The notes: generated from the sequence alone by a model not told the origin. Positions 6,474 to 13,991 are shown, numbered from the stretch's first letter. The stretch is DNA of 13,991 nt from CAJXZP01 sp964195485 (GCA_964195485.1 CAXMPG010000033.1:1-13991), one strand, 5' to 3'. A program made the numbers and translations.

Positions 6474-7787
6474 CTACTTGTCCAAATTGTACACCGGATA
6501 GATTACCGTAGTATACCCAATTAACCGGTCGTAAATCTGTCCGGGTTCTCTGTAATACACAAAAAAACTATATTCGTTATCTGCTTGAGAGTGGCTGCCT
6601 TCAATAATAGCGATATCCGACTTCTCTGCACCGTGGGCCTTATACATATAAAGGTAGTTGTAATATCCTTGTTTAATGTATATAGATGTTTCGTACGATT
6701 TCTTTGCAGCATTCCATTTCAATTTATACTGCTCATCAAGAGCCCATCCAGTAAACTGACCGTAAATATAGATGTCTGCTTTAAATAACCTGGCCGGATA
6801 CAAAAGGGCTAAATTTACTTTCATGTATTCACTTTCCAAATCACTATCAAAGCGGACATCATCATTTTTTAAATAGAAATGCCCGTTAATATCTGGCGTA
6901 GTTAGGTAGACCTTAGAGCTTCTTGGTTTGTCTGGAAAAATGTATGCATTTAGCGTATCATCTATTGTAGCAATATGAGAAGTGGTTATGGAGTTGTAAT
7001 TAATATTCCTAATATCTATGGTTCGGAATTCATTACCTGCTGGAAAAATATTTTCCTCATCGTAATCGTAAATTAGCTGCGAGCCATTCATGAATCTTGG
7101 GACTAAATCCGTAATCGCGTTTTCCCAATTTTGATTTTGAGTAACGATTACTTTTAAAGAAGAGAATGGTTGTACCAACTGAATTTGACTTTGCGAAATA
7201 GTAAAGTCTACTTCATGGCTATTCTGTCTGTACCTTGCTTGGGTTGGTCTATGAACATCAGGGGTAATATGTGTATAATATTCCGCTACAAAAAATCGCC
7301 AAGTAAGCACAGGCGCATTATCGTTATCCATATCATATACTAACAGTATATAGTTTCCAGATTTTGTAATCGAAACATCTGAATTAGGAAACGTTAAATC
7401 GTATTTCACAAAAGGTTGATACATCGTACTAGAAAAGCCATAGGTCATAATTGAATTATCCTCCATACCGTCTAGGTATTCGATTTTGAGGAGGTCGGTT
7501 GGTTCCCATTCGGCATTGCAATGAATAAAAGTATAGCCTAAATTTCTCAAATTGTCGTTTAAATCGTCAAAGGTGAGGTGAAGACGATCATCTTGATTTA
7601 AATCAATTACTGGAAACGCTTCATTCCAACCCGCTCTAAAAAGTTGAACCGTTTTTATGTTTTGGTCATATACTTTATTGTCGTAACGAAGGTAGTTCGG
7701 ATCAAAATACGCATCGTCTTGCGCAAAAGACAAGGTGCTGATTAATGTCAAAGCTAAAATTAATACTCCGTGTATGAGATTTATCAT
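6474..7787 (-). CDS. Type IX secretion system plug protein (DUF5103 family)
   Basis: Periplasmic protein of 437 residues from the DUF5103 / T9SS plug family. In Flavobacterium johnsoniae the plug binds the periplasmic side of the giant outer-membrane translocon SprA and closes the pore when no PorV-substrate complex is engaged. Residues 1-22 are a Sec signal peptide ending SFA-Q, with no lipobox. The N-terminal plug domain (about 35-170) shows family features: a YDNKVYDQNIKTVQLF opening, the HCNAEWEPTDLLKIEYLDG stretch (89-107), FPNSDVSITKSGNYILLVY (133-151) and WRFFVAEY. A beta-rich C-terminal region follows, ending near YTTVIYPVY. Length is normal for the family. It is divergent from nqrA and convergent with the helical lipoprotein gene. 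Other T9SS genes are not nearby, which is usual because they are scattered in flavobacteria. Confidence 0.9.
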   Translation of the reverse strand: MINLIHGVLILALTLISTLSFAQDDAYFDPNYLRYDNKVYDQNIKTVQLFRAGWNEAFPVIDLNQDDRLHLTFDDLNDNLRNLGYTFIHCNAEWEPTDLLKIEYLDGMEDNSIMTYGFSSTMYQPFVKYDLTFPNSDVSITKSGNYILLVYDMDNDNAPVLTWRFFVAEYYTHITPDVHRPTQARYRQNSHEVDFTISQSQIQLVQPFSSLKVIVTQNQNWENAITDLVPRFMNGSQLIYDYDEENIFPAGNEFRTIDIRNINYNSITTSHIATIDDTLNAYIFPDKPRSSKVYLTTPDINGHFYLKNDDVRFDSDLESEYMKVNLALLYPARLFKADIYIYGQFTGWALDEQYKLKWNAAKKSYETSIYIKQGYYNYLYMYKAHGAEKSDIAIIEGSHSQADNEYSFFVYYREPGQIYDRLIGYTTVIYPVYNLDK

Positions 7788-7877
7788 GGTATATTTCCTT
7801 TTAAATTAGGTGTTTGAAAAGCCTTTAATATTTCTTAACAAAATAGATATTTATGATATTTCAAATAAACAATTATT

Positions 7878-7885
7878 TACATTTG
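7878..7885 (+). promoter_or_regulatory. Candidate -7 box upstream of nqrA (distal)
   Basis: TACATTTG followed by C matches TAnnTTTG exactly. It would give the nqr transcript a leader of about 120 bases. A second match, TATTTTTG at 7962-7969, would give a leader of about 35 bases but overlaps a hairpin. I cannot tell which is used, and neither has a clear TTG -33 partner at standard spacing. Confidence 0.4.
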
Positions 7886-7951
7886 CACCGTCATAAAATG
7901 GACTATTTATTCTATGAATTTATTTTCAAATATGATTTCTTTAATTGATTC

Positions 7952-7972
7952 TTCCAAAAGTTATTTTTGGAA
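7952..7972. promoter_or_regulatory. Hairpin in the nqr leader or promoter region
   Basis: TTCCAAAA (7952-7959) and TTTTGGAA (7965-7972) form a perfect 8-bp inverted repeat around a five-base loop, 38 bases before the nqrA ATG. It overlaps the proximal TATTTTTG box. It could be an operator-like dyad, an RNA hairpin in a transcript from the distal promoter, or chance in AT-rich DNA. Confidence 0.3.
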
Positions 7973-8010
7973 AGGACTTTCGTATATACAAATCTCAAAC
8001 CAATAAGTTT

Positions 8011-9351
8011 ATGTCTAAGCATATAAACATTAAAAGAGGACTTGACATCAAGTTAGATGGAGTAGCCGAGAAGGTAACTTCAGATTCCTCATCCAGTGTT
8101 TTTGCTTTAAAGCCCACAGATTTTCAAGGGGTTTCTCCAAAACTAATATTGAAAGAAGGTGCTAAGGTGGAAGCCGGTACAGCAGTTTTCTTTGATAAGA
8201 ATAAGCCTGCAGTGCAGTTTTGTTCGCCAGTTAGTGGAGAGATTATTGAAATTAAGCGTGGTGCAAAGCGAAAAATGTTAGAAATAATTATTTCTAGCGA
8301 CAATGCTTCTACTTACAAGAAGTTTAGTCCAAATTCAAGTTCTCGTGAAGAAGTGATTACTTCTTTGACAGAAAGTGGAATGTGGCCTTTCTTGAAGCAA
8401 CGTCCTTTTGATATTATGGCAAATCCTAGTGATATGCCTAGGTCAATTTTTGTGACTGGATTTAATACCGAACCCTTAGCGGCTGATTTTGATTATGCTT
8501 TGTATGGTCAAGATACTGATTTCCAAAAAGGATTGGATGTATTGGCAATGTTAACTGATGGGGATGTTCATTTGAACATTCATACAGAAAGAACAGCATC
8601 CAATATGTTTAAAGGAGCCAAAAATGTAGTTACAAACACATTCTCTGGTCCACATCCATCTGGTAATGTAGGGATTCAATTAAATAAGGTTCAACCTATT
8701 AATAAAGGTGAAGTTGTTTGGACATTGAATGCCTTAGGAGTAACCACTATTGGGAAATTCTTTAATTCGGGTAAGTTTGATGTATCTAGATTAGTAGCTG
8801 TTGCGGGTAGTAAAATTACTAGACCAAAATATGTGAAGTCAATTGCAGGTGCAAAAATATCAAGTATTACAGCTGGTAATATTGATAACTCAAATACACG
8901 TATTATTAGTGGTAGTGTTCTTACTGGAACTAATGTAGGTAATGATGGCTTTTTAGGTTTTCATGATTCTACCGTAGTAGCTATTAAAGAAGGAAACGAA
9001 ACGGAAATGTTTGGATGGATGACTCCAGGAACACACAAGTTTAGTAATTCACGTACTTTCTTAAGCTTTGTGATGCCTGGTAAATCGTACGATTTGAATA
9101 CCAACCTTCACGGAGAGAATCGCTCATTTGTTATGAGTCTGGAATATGAAAAGGTATTCCCAATGGACATCTATCCAGTACAACTTATAAAAGAATGTTT
9201 AGCATACGATTTGGAGAAAATGGAAGCCATGGGCATCTACGAAATTGCTCCGGAAGATTTCGCTTTGTGTGAATTTGTTTGTACTTCAAAAACAGAAGTG
9301 CAAGATATTATTAGAACGACCTTGGATAAGGCATTAATTGATTTAGCATAA
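8011..9351 (+). CDS. nqrA: Na+-translocating NADH:quinone reductase subunit A
   Basis: Peripheral cytoplasmic subunit of the sodium-pumping NADH:quinone oxidoreductase. It is associated with quinone binding and packs against NqrB. I start at ATG 8011 (446 residues, normal length) because MSKHINIKRGLDIKLDG matches the conserved NqrA opening. The frame is open back to 7945, but those 22 residues have no family resemblance. Residues about 35-95 form a biotinyl/lipoyl-like barrel (PAVQFCSPVSGEIIEIKRG). The family signature FSGPHPSGNVG lies at 211-221. The C-terminal part keeps the CEFVCTSKTEVQDIIR stretch (420-435), matching the usual C-x-F-V-C motif. There are no membrane segments, as expected. 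It is the first gene of the operon, 19 bases before nqrB. Confidence 0.97.
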   Translation: MSKHINIKRGLDIKLDGVAEKVTSDSSSSVFALKPTDFQGVSPKLILKEGAKVEAGTAVFFDKNKPAVQFCSPVSGEIIEIKRGAKRKMLEIIISSDNASTYKKFSPNSSSREEVITSLTESGMWPFLKQRPFDIMANPSDMPRSIFVTGFNTEPLAADFDYALYGQDTDFQKGLDVLAMLTDGDVHLNIHTERTASNMFKGAKNVVTNTFSGPHPSGNVGIQLNKVQPINKGEVVWTLNALGVTTIGKFFNSGKFDVSRLVAVAGSKITRPKYVKSIAGAKISSITAGNIDNSNTRIISGSVLTGTNVGNDGFLGFHDSTVVAIKEGNETEMFGWMTPGTHKFSNSRTFLSFVMPGKSYDLNTNLHGENRSFVMSLEYEKVFPMDIYPVQLIKECLAYDLEKMEAMGIYEIAPEDFALCEFVCTSKTEVQDIIRTTLDKALIDLA

Positions 9352-9370
9352 TATTTAATTTGAAAGAACT

Positions 9371-10588
9371 ATGAGCGATTTCATGTCAAAATACAGGCCG
9401 TTATTTGAAAAGGGTGGTAAGCACGAAAAGCTAGCCCCACTTTTTGAATCATTCGATACATTCTTATTTGTACCGGCCCATACTACTTTAAAAGGATCTC
9501 ACATTCGTGATGGGATTGATTTGAAGCGTACCATGATTACCGTGGTATTTGCATTAATTCCAGCATTGATTTTTGGTATTTGGAATACCGGTCACTTGCA
9601 TTTTGCGGCTTTAGGCGAGTTTACTGCTTTAGGTGACGGAATGTTAGAGAAAATGCTTTTCGGTTTAGAAAAAGTACTTCCTATTGTTATCGTTTCTTAT
9701 GGCGTTGGACTAGGTGTAGAGTTTATGTTTGGAATGAAAAATGGTCACGCCCTTCAAGAAGGTTTCTTGGTTTCGGGTATGCTTATTCCATTAATAGTTC
9801 CTGTTGGAACCCCACTTTGGATGATCGCCATCGCTACCATCTTTGCCGTTGTTATTGGTAAAGAAGTTTTTGGTGGTACCGGAATGAATATCGTGAATGT
9901 AGCTTTAACGGCTAGAGCATTTTTATTCTTTGCCTATCCTACTCAAATGTCGGGTGATAAAGTTTGGATTGATACAGATGGTGGTGCTGTTGTTGATGGA
10001 TTCTCTGGAGCTACTGCTTTAGGTAATTTAGCAAGTACAGTGGCGTTAGACAAATCAGACCCAATTACAGAAGCTACTATGCAAATGTTTAGTAACGAAG
10101 GAACGTATAGTTTATACAACTCATTTATGGGATTTATTCCGGGTAGTGTAGGTGAGACTTCTGCTTTTGCAATTTTACTTGGAGCTGTTCTATTACTTAT
10201 TACTGGAATTGCTAGTTGGAGAATAATGTTATCTTCTATAGTTGGTGGTTACGTAATGGGTATGTTGTTCAACCTTTGGGGAGCAAATGCGTTCATGGAT
10301 TTACCCGCAATTCACCAACTTATGTTAGGTGGGTTTATGTTCGGTGTTGTGTTTATGGCAACAGATCCAGTTACTGGAGCGCAAACGTCAAAAGGACAAT
10401 GGGTTTACGGATTCTTAATTGGATTTATTGCAATTCTGGTAAGGGTATTCAATCCCGCATATCCAGAAGGAATGATGATGGCTATTTTGTTTATGAATGT
10501 AATGGCACCATTGGTTGATCATTATGTGATTGAAGCAAATATTTCTAAACGTTTAAAAAGAACAAAATTGACTACTAGTCAATCTTAA
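9371..10588 (+). CDS. nqrB: Na+-translocating NADH:quinone reductase subunit B
   Basis: Main integral membrane subunit (405 residues). It carries a covalent FMN and a riboflavin, contributes to the Na+ path and is where quinone inhibitors act. The hydrophilic N-terminus (1-52) precedes about ten hydrophobic helices. The FMN attachment motif is DGFSGATALG, with Thr215 as the phosphoester-linked residue (Thr236 in Vibrio cholerae). The conserved GKEVFGGTGMNIVNVA stretch (163-178) contains the paired glycines linked to HQNO sensitivity in Vibrio. FMATDPVTGAQT (328-339) is also typical of the NqrB/RnfD family. Length matches the family. Gaps are 19 bases to nqrA and 11 to nqrC. Attachment of FMN needs the flavin transferase ApbE, which is not in this window. 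Confidence 0.98.
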   Translation: MSDFMSKYRPLFEKGGKHEKLAPLFESFDTFLFVPAHTTLKGSHIRDGIDLKRTMITVVFALIPALIFGIWNTGHLHFAALGEFTALGDGMLEKMLFGLEKVLPIVIVSYGVGLGVEFMFGMKNGHALQEGFLVSGMLIPLIVPVGTPLWMIAIATIFAVVIGKEVFGGTGMNIVNVALTARAFLFFAYPTQMSGDKVWIDTDGGAVVDGFSGATALGNLASTVALDKSDPITEATMQMFSNEGTYSLYNSFMGFIPGSVGETSAFAILLGAVLLLITGIASWRIMLSSIVGGYVMGMLFNLWGANAFMDLPAIHQLMLGGFMFGVVFMATDPVTGAQTSKGQWVYGFLIGFIAILVRVFNPAYPEGMMMAILFMNVMAPLVDHYVIEANISKRLKRTKLTTSQS

Positions 10589-10599
10589 AGATATTTATT

Positions 10600-11400
10600 A
10601 TGGCGTTAGATAAAAATAGTAACGGTTTCACTTTTGGCTTTTCGGCTGTATTAGTGATTGTGGTAGGAACTATTCTTGCAACGTTAGCTGTGGTGTTAAA
10701 AGCACCTCAAGAAGCTAACTTACGACAAGAAAAAATGAAAGCCATCTTGATGGCTACAGGTGTAATGGCTGAGGATGATGACATGGCAGATGCACCTGCA
10801 ATATTTGAACAGGTAATCAAAAAACGTTTAGTTGTAAGTGCGAAAGATGGTTCAATTAAATCAGAAAATTCTGGCGTAATTGGAAAGGATAAAGCAGATG
10901 CATTTAATGTGGAACTTCAAAAAATATACTCGGCAAAGGTTAAACCTATAAAGAGTAAGTTTAAAAAAGATCCTGCAACCATGGTGGCAAAAATCAAAGA
11001 GTTGGATTTAGAGTGGCCTTTATATGTGGCAGAAGTAGAAGGTAAAACCTTATACGTAGTTCCTATGGAAGGTACAGGTCTTTGGGGTCCGATTTGGGGA
11101 TATGTAACCTTTGAGTCAGATTTAAATACCATAAAAGGAGTAACATTAGCACATAAAGGAGAAACTCCTGGATTAGGTGCGGAGATTTCTGCTTCTAGAT
11201 TTCAAAATCAATACGTTGGTAAAACCATTTTTGAAGGAGATAAATATGTATCAATCAAAGTTCTTAAAGGTGGTGGAGGTAGAGATAACCCGCACGCAAT
11301 TGATGGAATTACGGGTGGAACAATTACCTCTGTAGGCGTTGGCGAGATGTTTTACAGGTCTCTTGATTTATATGTACCATATTTTAATACGCTTAAATAA
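10600..11400 (+). CDS. nqrC: Na+-translocating NADH:quinone reductase subunit C
   Basis: Membrane-anchored subunit (266 residues) with a periplasmic FMN-binding domain. It carries a second covalent FMN that relays electrons towards NqrB. One transmembrane helix lies at about 12-34, followed by an exposed helical stretch and the FMN domain (about 140-260). That domain has the NqrC/RnfG signature KGETPGLGAEIS (186-197) and the flavinylation site DGITGGTITS, placing the FMN threonine at Thr241. The motif is T-G-G-T instead of the more usual S-G-A-T. Aspartate, glycine and acceptor threonine are kept, so it is probably still an ApbE substrate. It lies 11 bases after nqrB and 9 before nqrD. Confidence 0.97.
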   Translation: MALDKNSNGFTFGFSAVLVIVVGTILATLAVVLKAPQEANLRQEKMKAILMATGVMAEDDDMADAPAIFEQVIKKRLVVSAKDGSIKSENSGVIGKDKADAFNVELQKIYSAKVKPIKSKFKKDPATMVAKIKELDLEWPLYVAEVEGKTLYVVPMEGTGLWGPIWGYVTFESDLNTIKGVTLAHKGETPGLGAEISASRFQNQYVGKTIFEGDKYVSIKVLKGGGGRDNPHAIDGITGGTITSVGVGEMFYRSLDLYVPYFNTLK

Positions 11401-11409
11401 GAATTAGAT

Positions 11410-12099
11410 ATGAGCGATACTCCAAAAATAGCAGTTAAGCAATTACAGCCGAAAGAAGGTTTGTTCTCTAAAAAGAACATGAAACTTCTTACAAACCCGC
11501 TTAACGATGAAAATCCAATTACTATACAAGTATTGGGTATTTGTTCGGCTCTAGCCATTACAGTGCAGGTAAAACAAGCCATTGTAATGTCTCTATCAGT
11601 TCTTTTCGTATTGGTTTTTGCCAACTTGATTATTTCTTTAATTAGAAATATCATTCCTGGTCGAATCAGAATTATTGTTCAACTAGTTGTCGTTGCCGCT
11701 TTGGTAATTATTGTTGATCAAGTTCTAAAAGCATACGTTTTTGAAATCTCTAAAGCATTATCTGTATTTGTTGGTTTGATTATTACCAACTGTATTATTA
11801 TGGGTAGGTTAGAAGCCTTTGCTTTAGCTAATAAACCTTGGCCTTCTGTGCTCGATGCAGTAGGTAACTCAATTGGTTATGGTATGATATTAATTATCAT
11901 TTCTGTATTCCGTGAGTTATTAGGTTCTGGTTCTTTAATGGGATACCAATTATTAGGCGATCCAGCAGAATTAACCGGTCTTTATGGAATGGGTTACATG
12001 AATAATAACATGTTCATTTTACCTCCAATGGCCTTGATTATTACTGGAATTATTATTTGGGTTCAACGTTCGCGTAATCCTAAATTAATTGAAAATTAA
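11410..12099 (+). CDS. nqrD: Na+-translocating NADH:quinone reductase subunit D
   Basis: Integral membrane subunit (229 residues, six helices). It pairs with NqrE as an inverted-topology dimer and shares the intramembrane iron-sulfur centre. The two ligand cysteines are visible in half-membrane motifs: Cys45 in LGICSALA and Cys128 in LIITNCIIMGRLEAFA. Their spacing (83) equals that of Vibrio cholerae NqrD (Cys29/Cys112, 83), so the core is colinear and the N-terminus here is 16 residues longer. That extension is hydrophilic and lysine-rich (KQLQPKEGLFSKKNMK). An internal ATG at residue 24 could give a shorter form, but the 9-base spacing from nqrC favours the ATG at 11410. Confidence 0.97.
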   Translation: MSDTPKIAVKQLQPKEGLFSKKNMKLLTNPLNDENPITIQVLGICSALAITVQVKQAIVMSLSVLFVLVFANLIISLIRNIIPGRIRIIVQLVVVAALVIIVDQVLKAYVFEISKALSVFVGLIITNCIIMGRLEAFALANKPWPSVLDAVGNSIGYGMILIIISVFRELLGSGSLMGYQLLGDPAELTGLYGMGYMNNNMFILPPMALIITGIIIWVQRSRNPKLIEN

Positions 12100-12109
12100 A
12101 TAGAAAGTC

Positions 12110-12727
12110 ATGCAAGAAATATTTAATATAATGATAAAAGGCATTTTCATGGAGAACATGATATTTGCCTATTTCTTAGGAATGTGTTCCTACTTGGCTG
12201 TTTCTAAAACAGTAAAAACAGGTGTTGGACTGGGTGCTGCAGTAATCTTTGTTTTGGGTATTACAGTTCCTGTAAATTACCTTTTAGAGAACTACATACT
12301 TAAAGAAGGTGCTTTAGCATGGTTAGACCCTGATTTTGCGGAACTTGATTTAAGCTTTTTAGGTTTTATCTTATTTATCGCTGTTATTGCATCTATGGTG
12401 CAATTGGTAGAGATGATTGTAGAGAAATTTGCTCCTGCTCTTTATGGTGCTTTAGGAATTTTCTTACCTCTTATTGCCGTAAACTGTGCCATTTTAGGTG
12501 GTTCATTATTTATGCAAGAAAGAGCTTATTCTACTATTGGTCAAGCAACAGCTTTTGGTATCGGTTCTGGTATTGGCTGGTTTTTAGCTATCGTAGCCAT
12601 TGCAGCTATTCGTGAAAAAATTAAATACTCTAACGTTCCAGCTCCATTACGTGGATTAGGAATTACTTTCATCATTACTGGTTTGATGGGTATCGCGTTT
12701 ATGAGTTTTATGGGAATTGAACTATAA
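12110..12727 (+). CDS. nqrE: Na+-translocating NADH:quinone reductase subunit E
   Basis: Integral membrane subunit (205 residues, six helices), partner of NqrD in holding the intramembrane iron-sulfur centre. Ligand cysteines are Cys26 in YFLGMCSYLA and Cys126 in LIAVNCAILGGSLFM, matching Cys26 and Cys120 of Vibrio cholerae. The six extra residues between them fall in or near the loop ALAWLDPDFAELDLSF (about 68-83). The rest is typical, including REKIKYSNVPAPLRGLGI (168-185). It lies 10 bases after nqrD and 18 before nqrF. NqrE resembles RnfA/RsxA, but the order A-B-C-D-E-F and the NqrA and NqrF neighbours make Nqr certain. Confidence 0.97.
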   Translation: MQEIFNIMIKGIFMENMIFAYFLGMCSYLAVSKTVKTGVGLGAAVIFVLGITVPVNYLLENYILKEGALAWLDPDFAELDLSFLGFILFIAVIASMVQLVEMIVEKFAPALYGALGIFLPLIAVNCAILGGSLFMQERAYSTIGQATAFGIGSGIGWFLAIVAIAAIREKIKYSNVPAPLRGLGITFIITGLMGIAFMSFMGIEL

Positions 12728-12745
12728 TTTGATAAAAAGATTATT

Positions 12746-13991
12746 ATGGGATTAAGTACAGTAATAAGTGTAACATTAATAGTATTCATACTCTTATTGT
12801 TTCTTTTAGTAGCGATTCTTCTATTTGCAAAAGCAAAGCTATTACCATCAGGTTTAATGAAAATTAGCGTGAATGGCGAAAAAGAATTAGAAGTAGAAGC
12901 CGGAGGCTCTGTATTATCTATGTTAGGTGATAACGGAATTTTCTTGCCATCCGCTTGTGGCGGTGGTGGTACATGTGTACAGTGTAGATGTCAGGTATTA
13001 GAAGGTGGAGGTGAATTACTTCCAACGGAAGCGCCTCACTTTTCACGAAAAGAAGCTGCCGAAGGATGGCGTTTAGGTTGTCAAGTAAAAGTAAAGTCTG
13101 ATATGAAAATTCAGGTGCCAGAAGAAGTTTTTGGTATCAAGAAATGGGAAGCAGAAGTAGTTTCAAACTACAGTGTAGCTTCATTCATTAAAGAATTTAT
13201 CGTGGAGCTTCCTGAAGACATGGATTATAAAGCGGGTGGATATATCCAAATTGAAATTCCGGTTTGTACCGTAGAATTTAAGGATATTGACATTACAGCG
13301 CATCCAATAGAACATCCAGGTGATCCTGAAAAGTTTAAAGCAGAGTGGGACAATTTCAAATTGTGGCCATTAAAAATGACGAATACGGAGTCTGTTGAAC
13401 GTGCCTATTCTATGGCTTCTTACCCTGCTGAAGGACGTAAGATTATGTTGAATGTACGTATTGCAACACCTCCTTTTGATAGAGCGAAAAATGGTTGGAT
13501 GGATGTGAACCCTGGGGTTGCTTCTTCTTATATTTTCTCTAGAAATACAGGTGATAAAGTAACAGTTTCAGGACCTTACGGTGAATTCTTTATTCACGAA
13601 ACAGAATCAGAAATGCTTTATATCGGTGGTGGTGCTGGTATGGCTCCAATGCGTTCACACTTATATCACCTATTCAGAACCTTAAAGACTGGAAGAAAAG
13701 TTACCTATTGGTACGGAGGGCGTTCTAAAGCAGAATTGTTTTATATAGAACACTTTAGAGCTTTAGAAAAGGATTTTCCAAATTTCAAATTCTTTATTGC
13801 TTTATCTGATCCTGCAGAGGCAGATAATTGGACAGTAAAGAAAGACGTAAATGATACAGAAGGAGATGGATTTGTAGGATTTATTCACAATTGTGTAATA
13901 GAAAATTACTTGGATCATCATGAAGCACCTGAAGATTTAGAATTGTATTTCTGTGGCCCGCCATTAATGAACAATGCTGTTCAGAAAATGG
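12746..13991 (+). CDS. nqrF: Na+-translocating NADH:quinone reductase subunit F (partial, C-terminus cut by window edge)
   Basis: NADH-oxidising entry subunit of the complex. The ATG at 12746 opens a frame of 415 codons with no stop before the edge. From family length, about 20 residues are missing. In order: an N-terminal membrane helix (5-29), a plant-type [2Fe-2S] ferredoxin domain with ligands Cys71, Cys77, Cys80 and Cys112 (CGGGGTCVQC...C, each one residue later than in Vibrio cholerae), an FAD domain with RAYSMASYP (219-227), and an NADH domain with GGGAGMAPMRS (294-304) and CGPPLMN (403-409). An additional cysteine (Cys82) directly follows the cluster triad. It is the last subunit gene of the operon in the usual order, 18 bases after nqrE. 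Anything downstream, such as apbE, lies outside the window. Confidence 0.97.
   Translation, partial: MGLSTVISVTLIVFILLLFLLVAILLFAKAKLLPSGLMKISVNGEKELEVEAGGSVLSMLGDNGIFLPSACGGGGTCVQCRCQVLEGGGELLPTEAPHFSRKEAAEGWRLGCQVKVKSDMKIQVPEEVFGIKKWEAEVVSNYSVASFIKEFIVELPEDMDYKAGGYIQIEIPVCTVEFKDIDITAHPIEHPGDPEKFKAEWDNFKLWPLKMTNTESVERAYSMASYPAEGRKIMLNVRIATPPFDRAKNGWMDVNPGVASSYIFSRNTGDKVTVSGPYGEFFIHETESEMLYIGGGAGMAPMRSHLYHLFRTLKTGRKVTYWYGGRSKAELFYIEHFRALEKDFPNFKFFIALSDPAEADNWTVKKDVNDTEGDGFVGFIHNCVIENYLDHHEAPEDLELYFCGPPLMNNAVQKM

Noticed and set aside
6521..6788. Overlapping frames within the T9SS plug gene (minus 6521-6712, plus 6585-6788)
   Set aside because: Alternate-frame shadows of a full-length conserved gene.
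7945..8010. Longer N-terminus for NqrA starting at 7945
   Set aside because: The extra 22 residues do not resemble NqrA and overlap the leader dyad and a promoter-like box; the conserved N-terminus begins at 8011.
10216..10518. 100-codon plus-strand frame inside nqrB
   Set aside because: Out-of-frame shadow of the conserved NqrB membrane region; no start context.
11352..11654. 100-codon minus-strand frame across the nqrC-nqrD junction
   Set aside because: Antisense to two conserved genes of one operon; no promoter or motif.
8011..13991. Rnf/Rsx complex instead of Nqr
   Set aside because: NqrA and an NqrF with FAD/NADH domains are present in the order A-F, and there is no RnfB/RnfC-type ferredoxin subunit.

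Overview
The window looks like chromosomal DNA from a marine-type member of the Flavobacteriaceae (Bacteroidetes). The sequence is AT-rich. Genes are not preceded by Shine-Dalgarno sequences. Several start regions carry the Bacteroidetes-type -7 box TAnnTTTG. Three genes encode lipoproteins with short Bacteroidetes-style lipoboxes. One gene encodes the type IX secretion system (T9SS) plug protein, a family confined to this phylum. I cannot name the genus from the sequence alone.

Layout. (1) 1-2494, minus strand: a TlpA-like thioredoxin lipoprotein cut by the left edge, a possible 43-residue membrane peptide, a strong hairpin terminator, and a beta-propeller (PD40/TolB-like) lipoprotein. (2) 2674-3961, plus strand, divergent from the propeller gene: a secreted M28 zinc aminopeptidase with a C-terminal PDZ-like domain, closed by a textbook terminator. 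(3) 4048-4590: a small secreted DUF4468-like protein. (4) 4591-5044: a 454-base stretch with no convincing gene. (5) 5045-6352: an all-helical lipoprotein I do not recognise. (6) 6474-7787, minus strand: the T9SS plug protein, convergent with the previous gene. (7) 8011-13991, plus strand: nqrA-B-C-D-E-F, the Na+-translocating NADH:quinone oxidoreductase operon. It is complete except for the last roughly 20 residues of NqrF at the right edge.

How the genes work together. The nqr operon is the clear functional unit. NqrF oxidises NADH with FAD and a [2Fe-2S] cluster. Electrons pass through the intramembrane iron centre of NqrD/NqrE and the covalent FMNs of NqrC and NqrB, then reach quinone while Na+ is pumped out. 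All expected cofactor residues are visible. Gaps between the genes are 9-19 bases, so they are almost certainly co-transcribed. The remaining genes are mostly envelope or secreted proteins (thioredoxin lipoprotein, propeller lipoprotein, peptidase, DUF4468-like protein, helical lipoprotein, T9SS plug). They do not form an obvious single pathway. I found no CRISPR array, rRNA, tRNA or intact mobile element, and nothing that amounts to a convincing new system. The least explained parts are the lipoprotein at 5045-6352, the gene-free stretch before it, and the small membrane ORF at 1155-1286.
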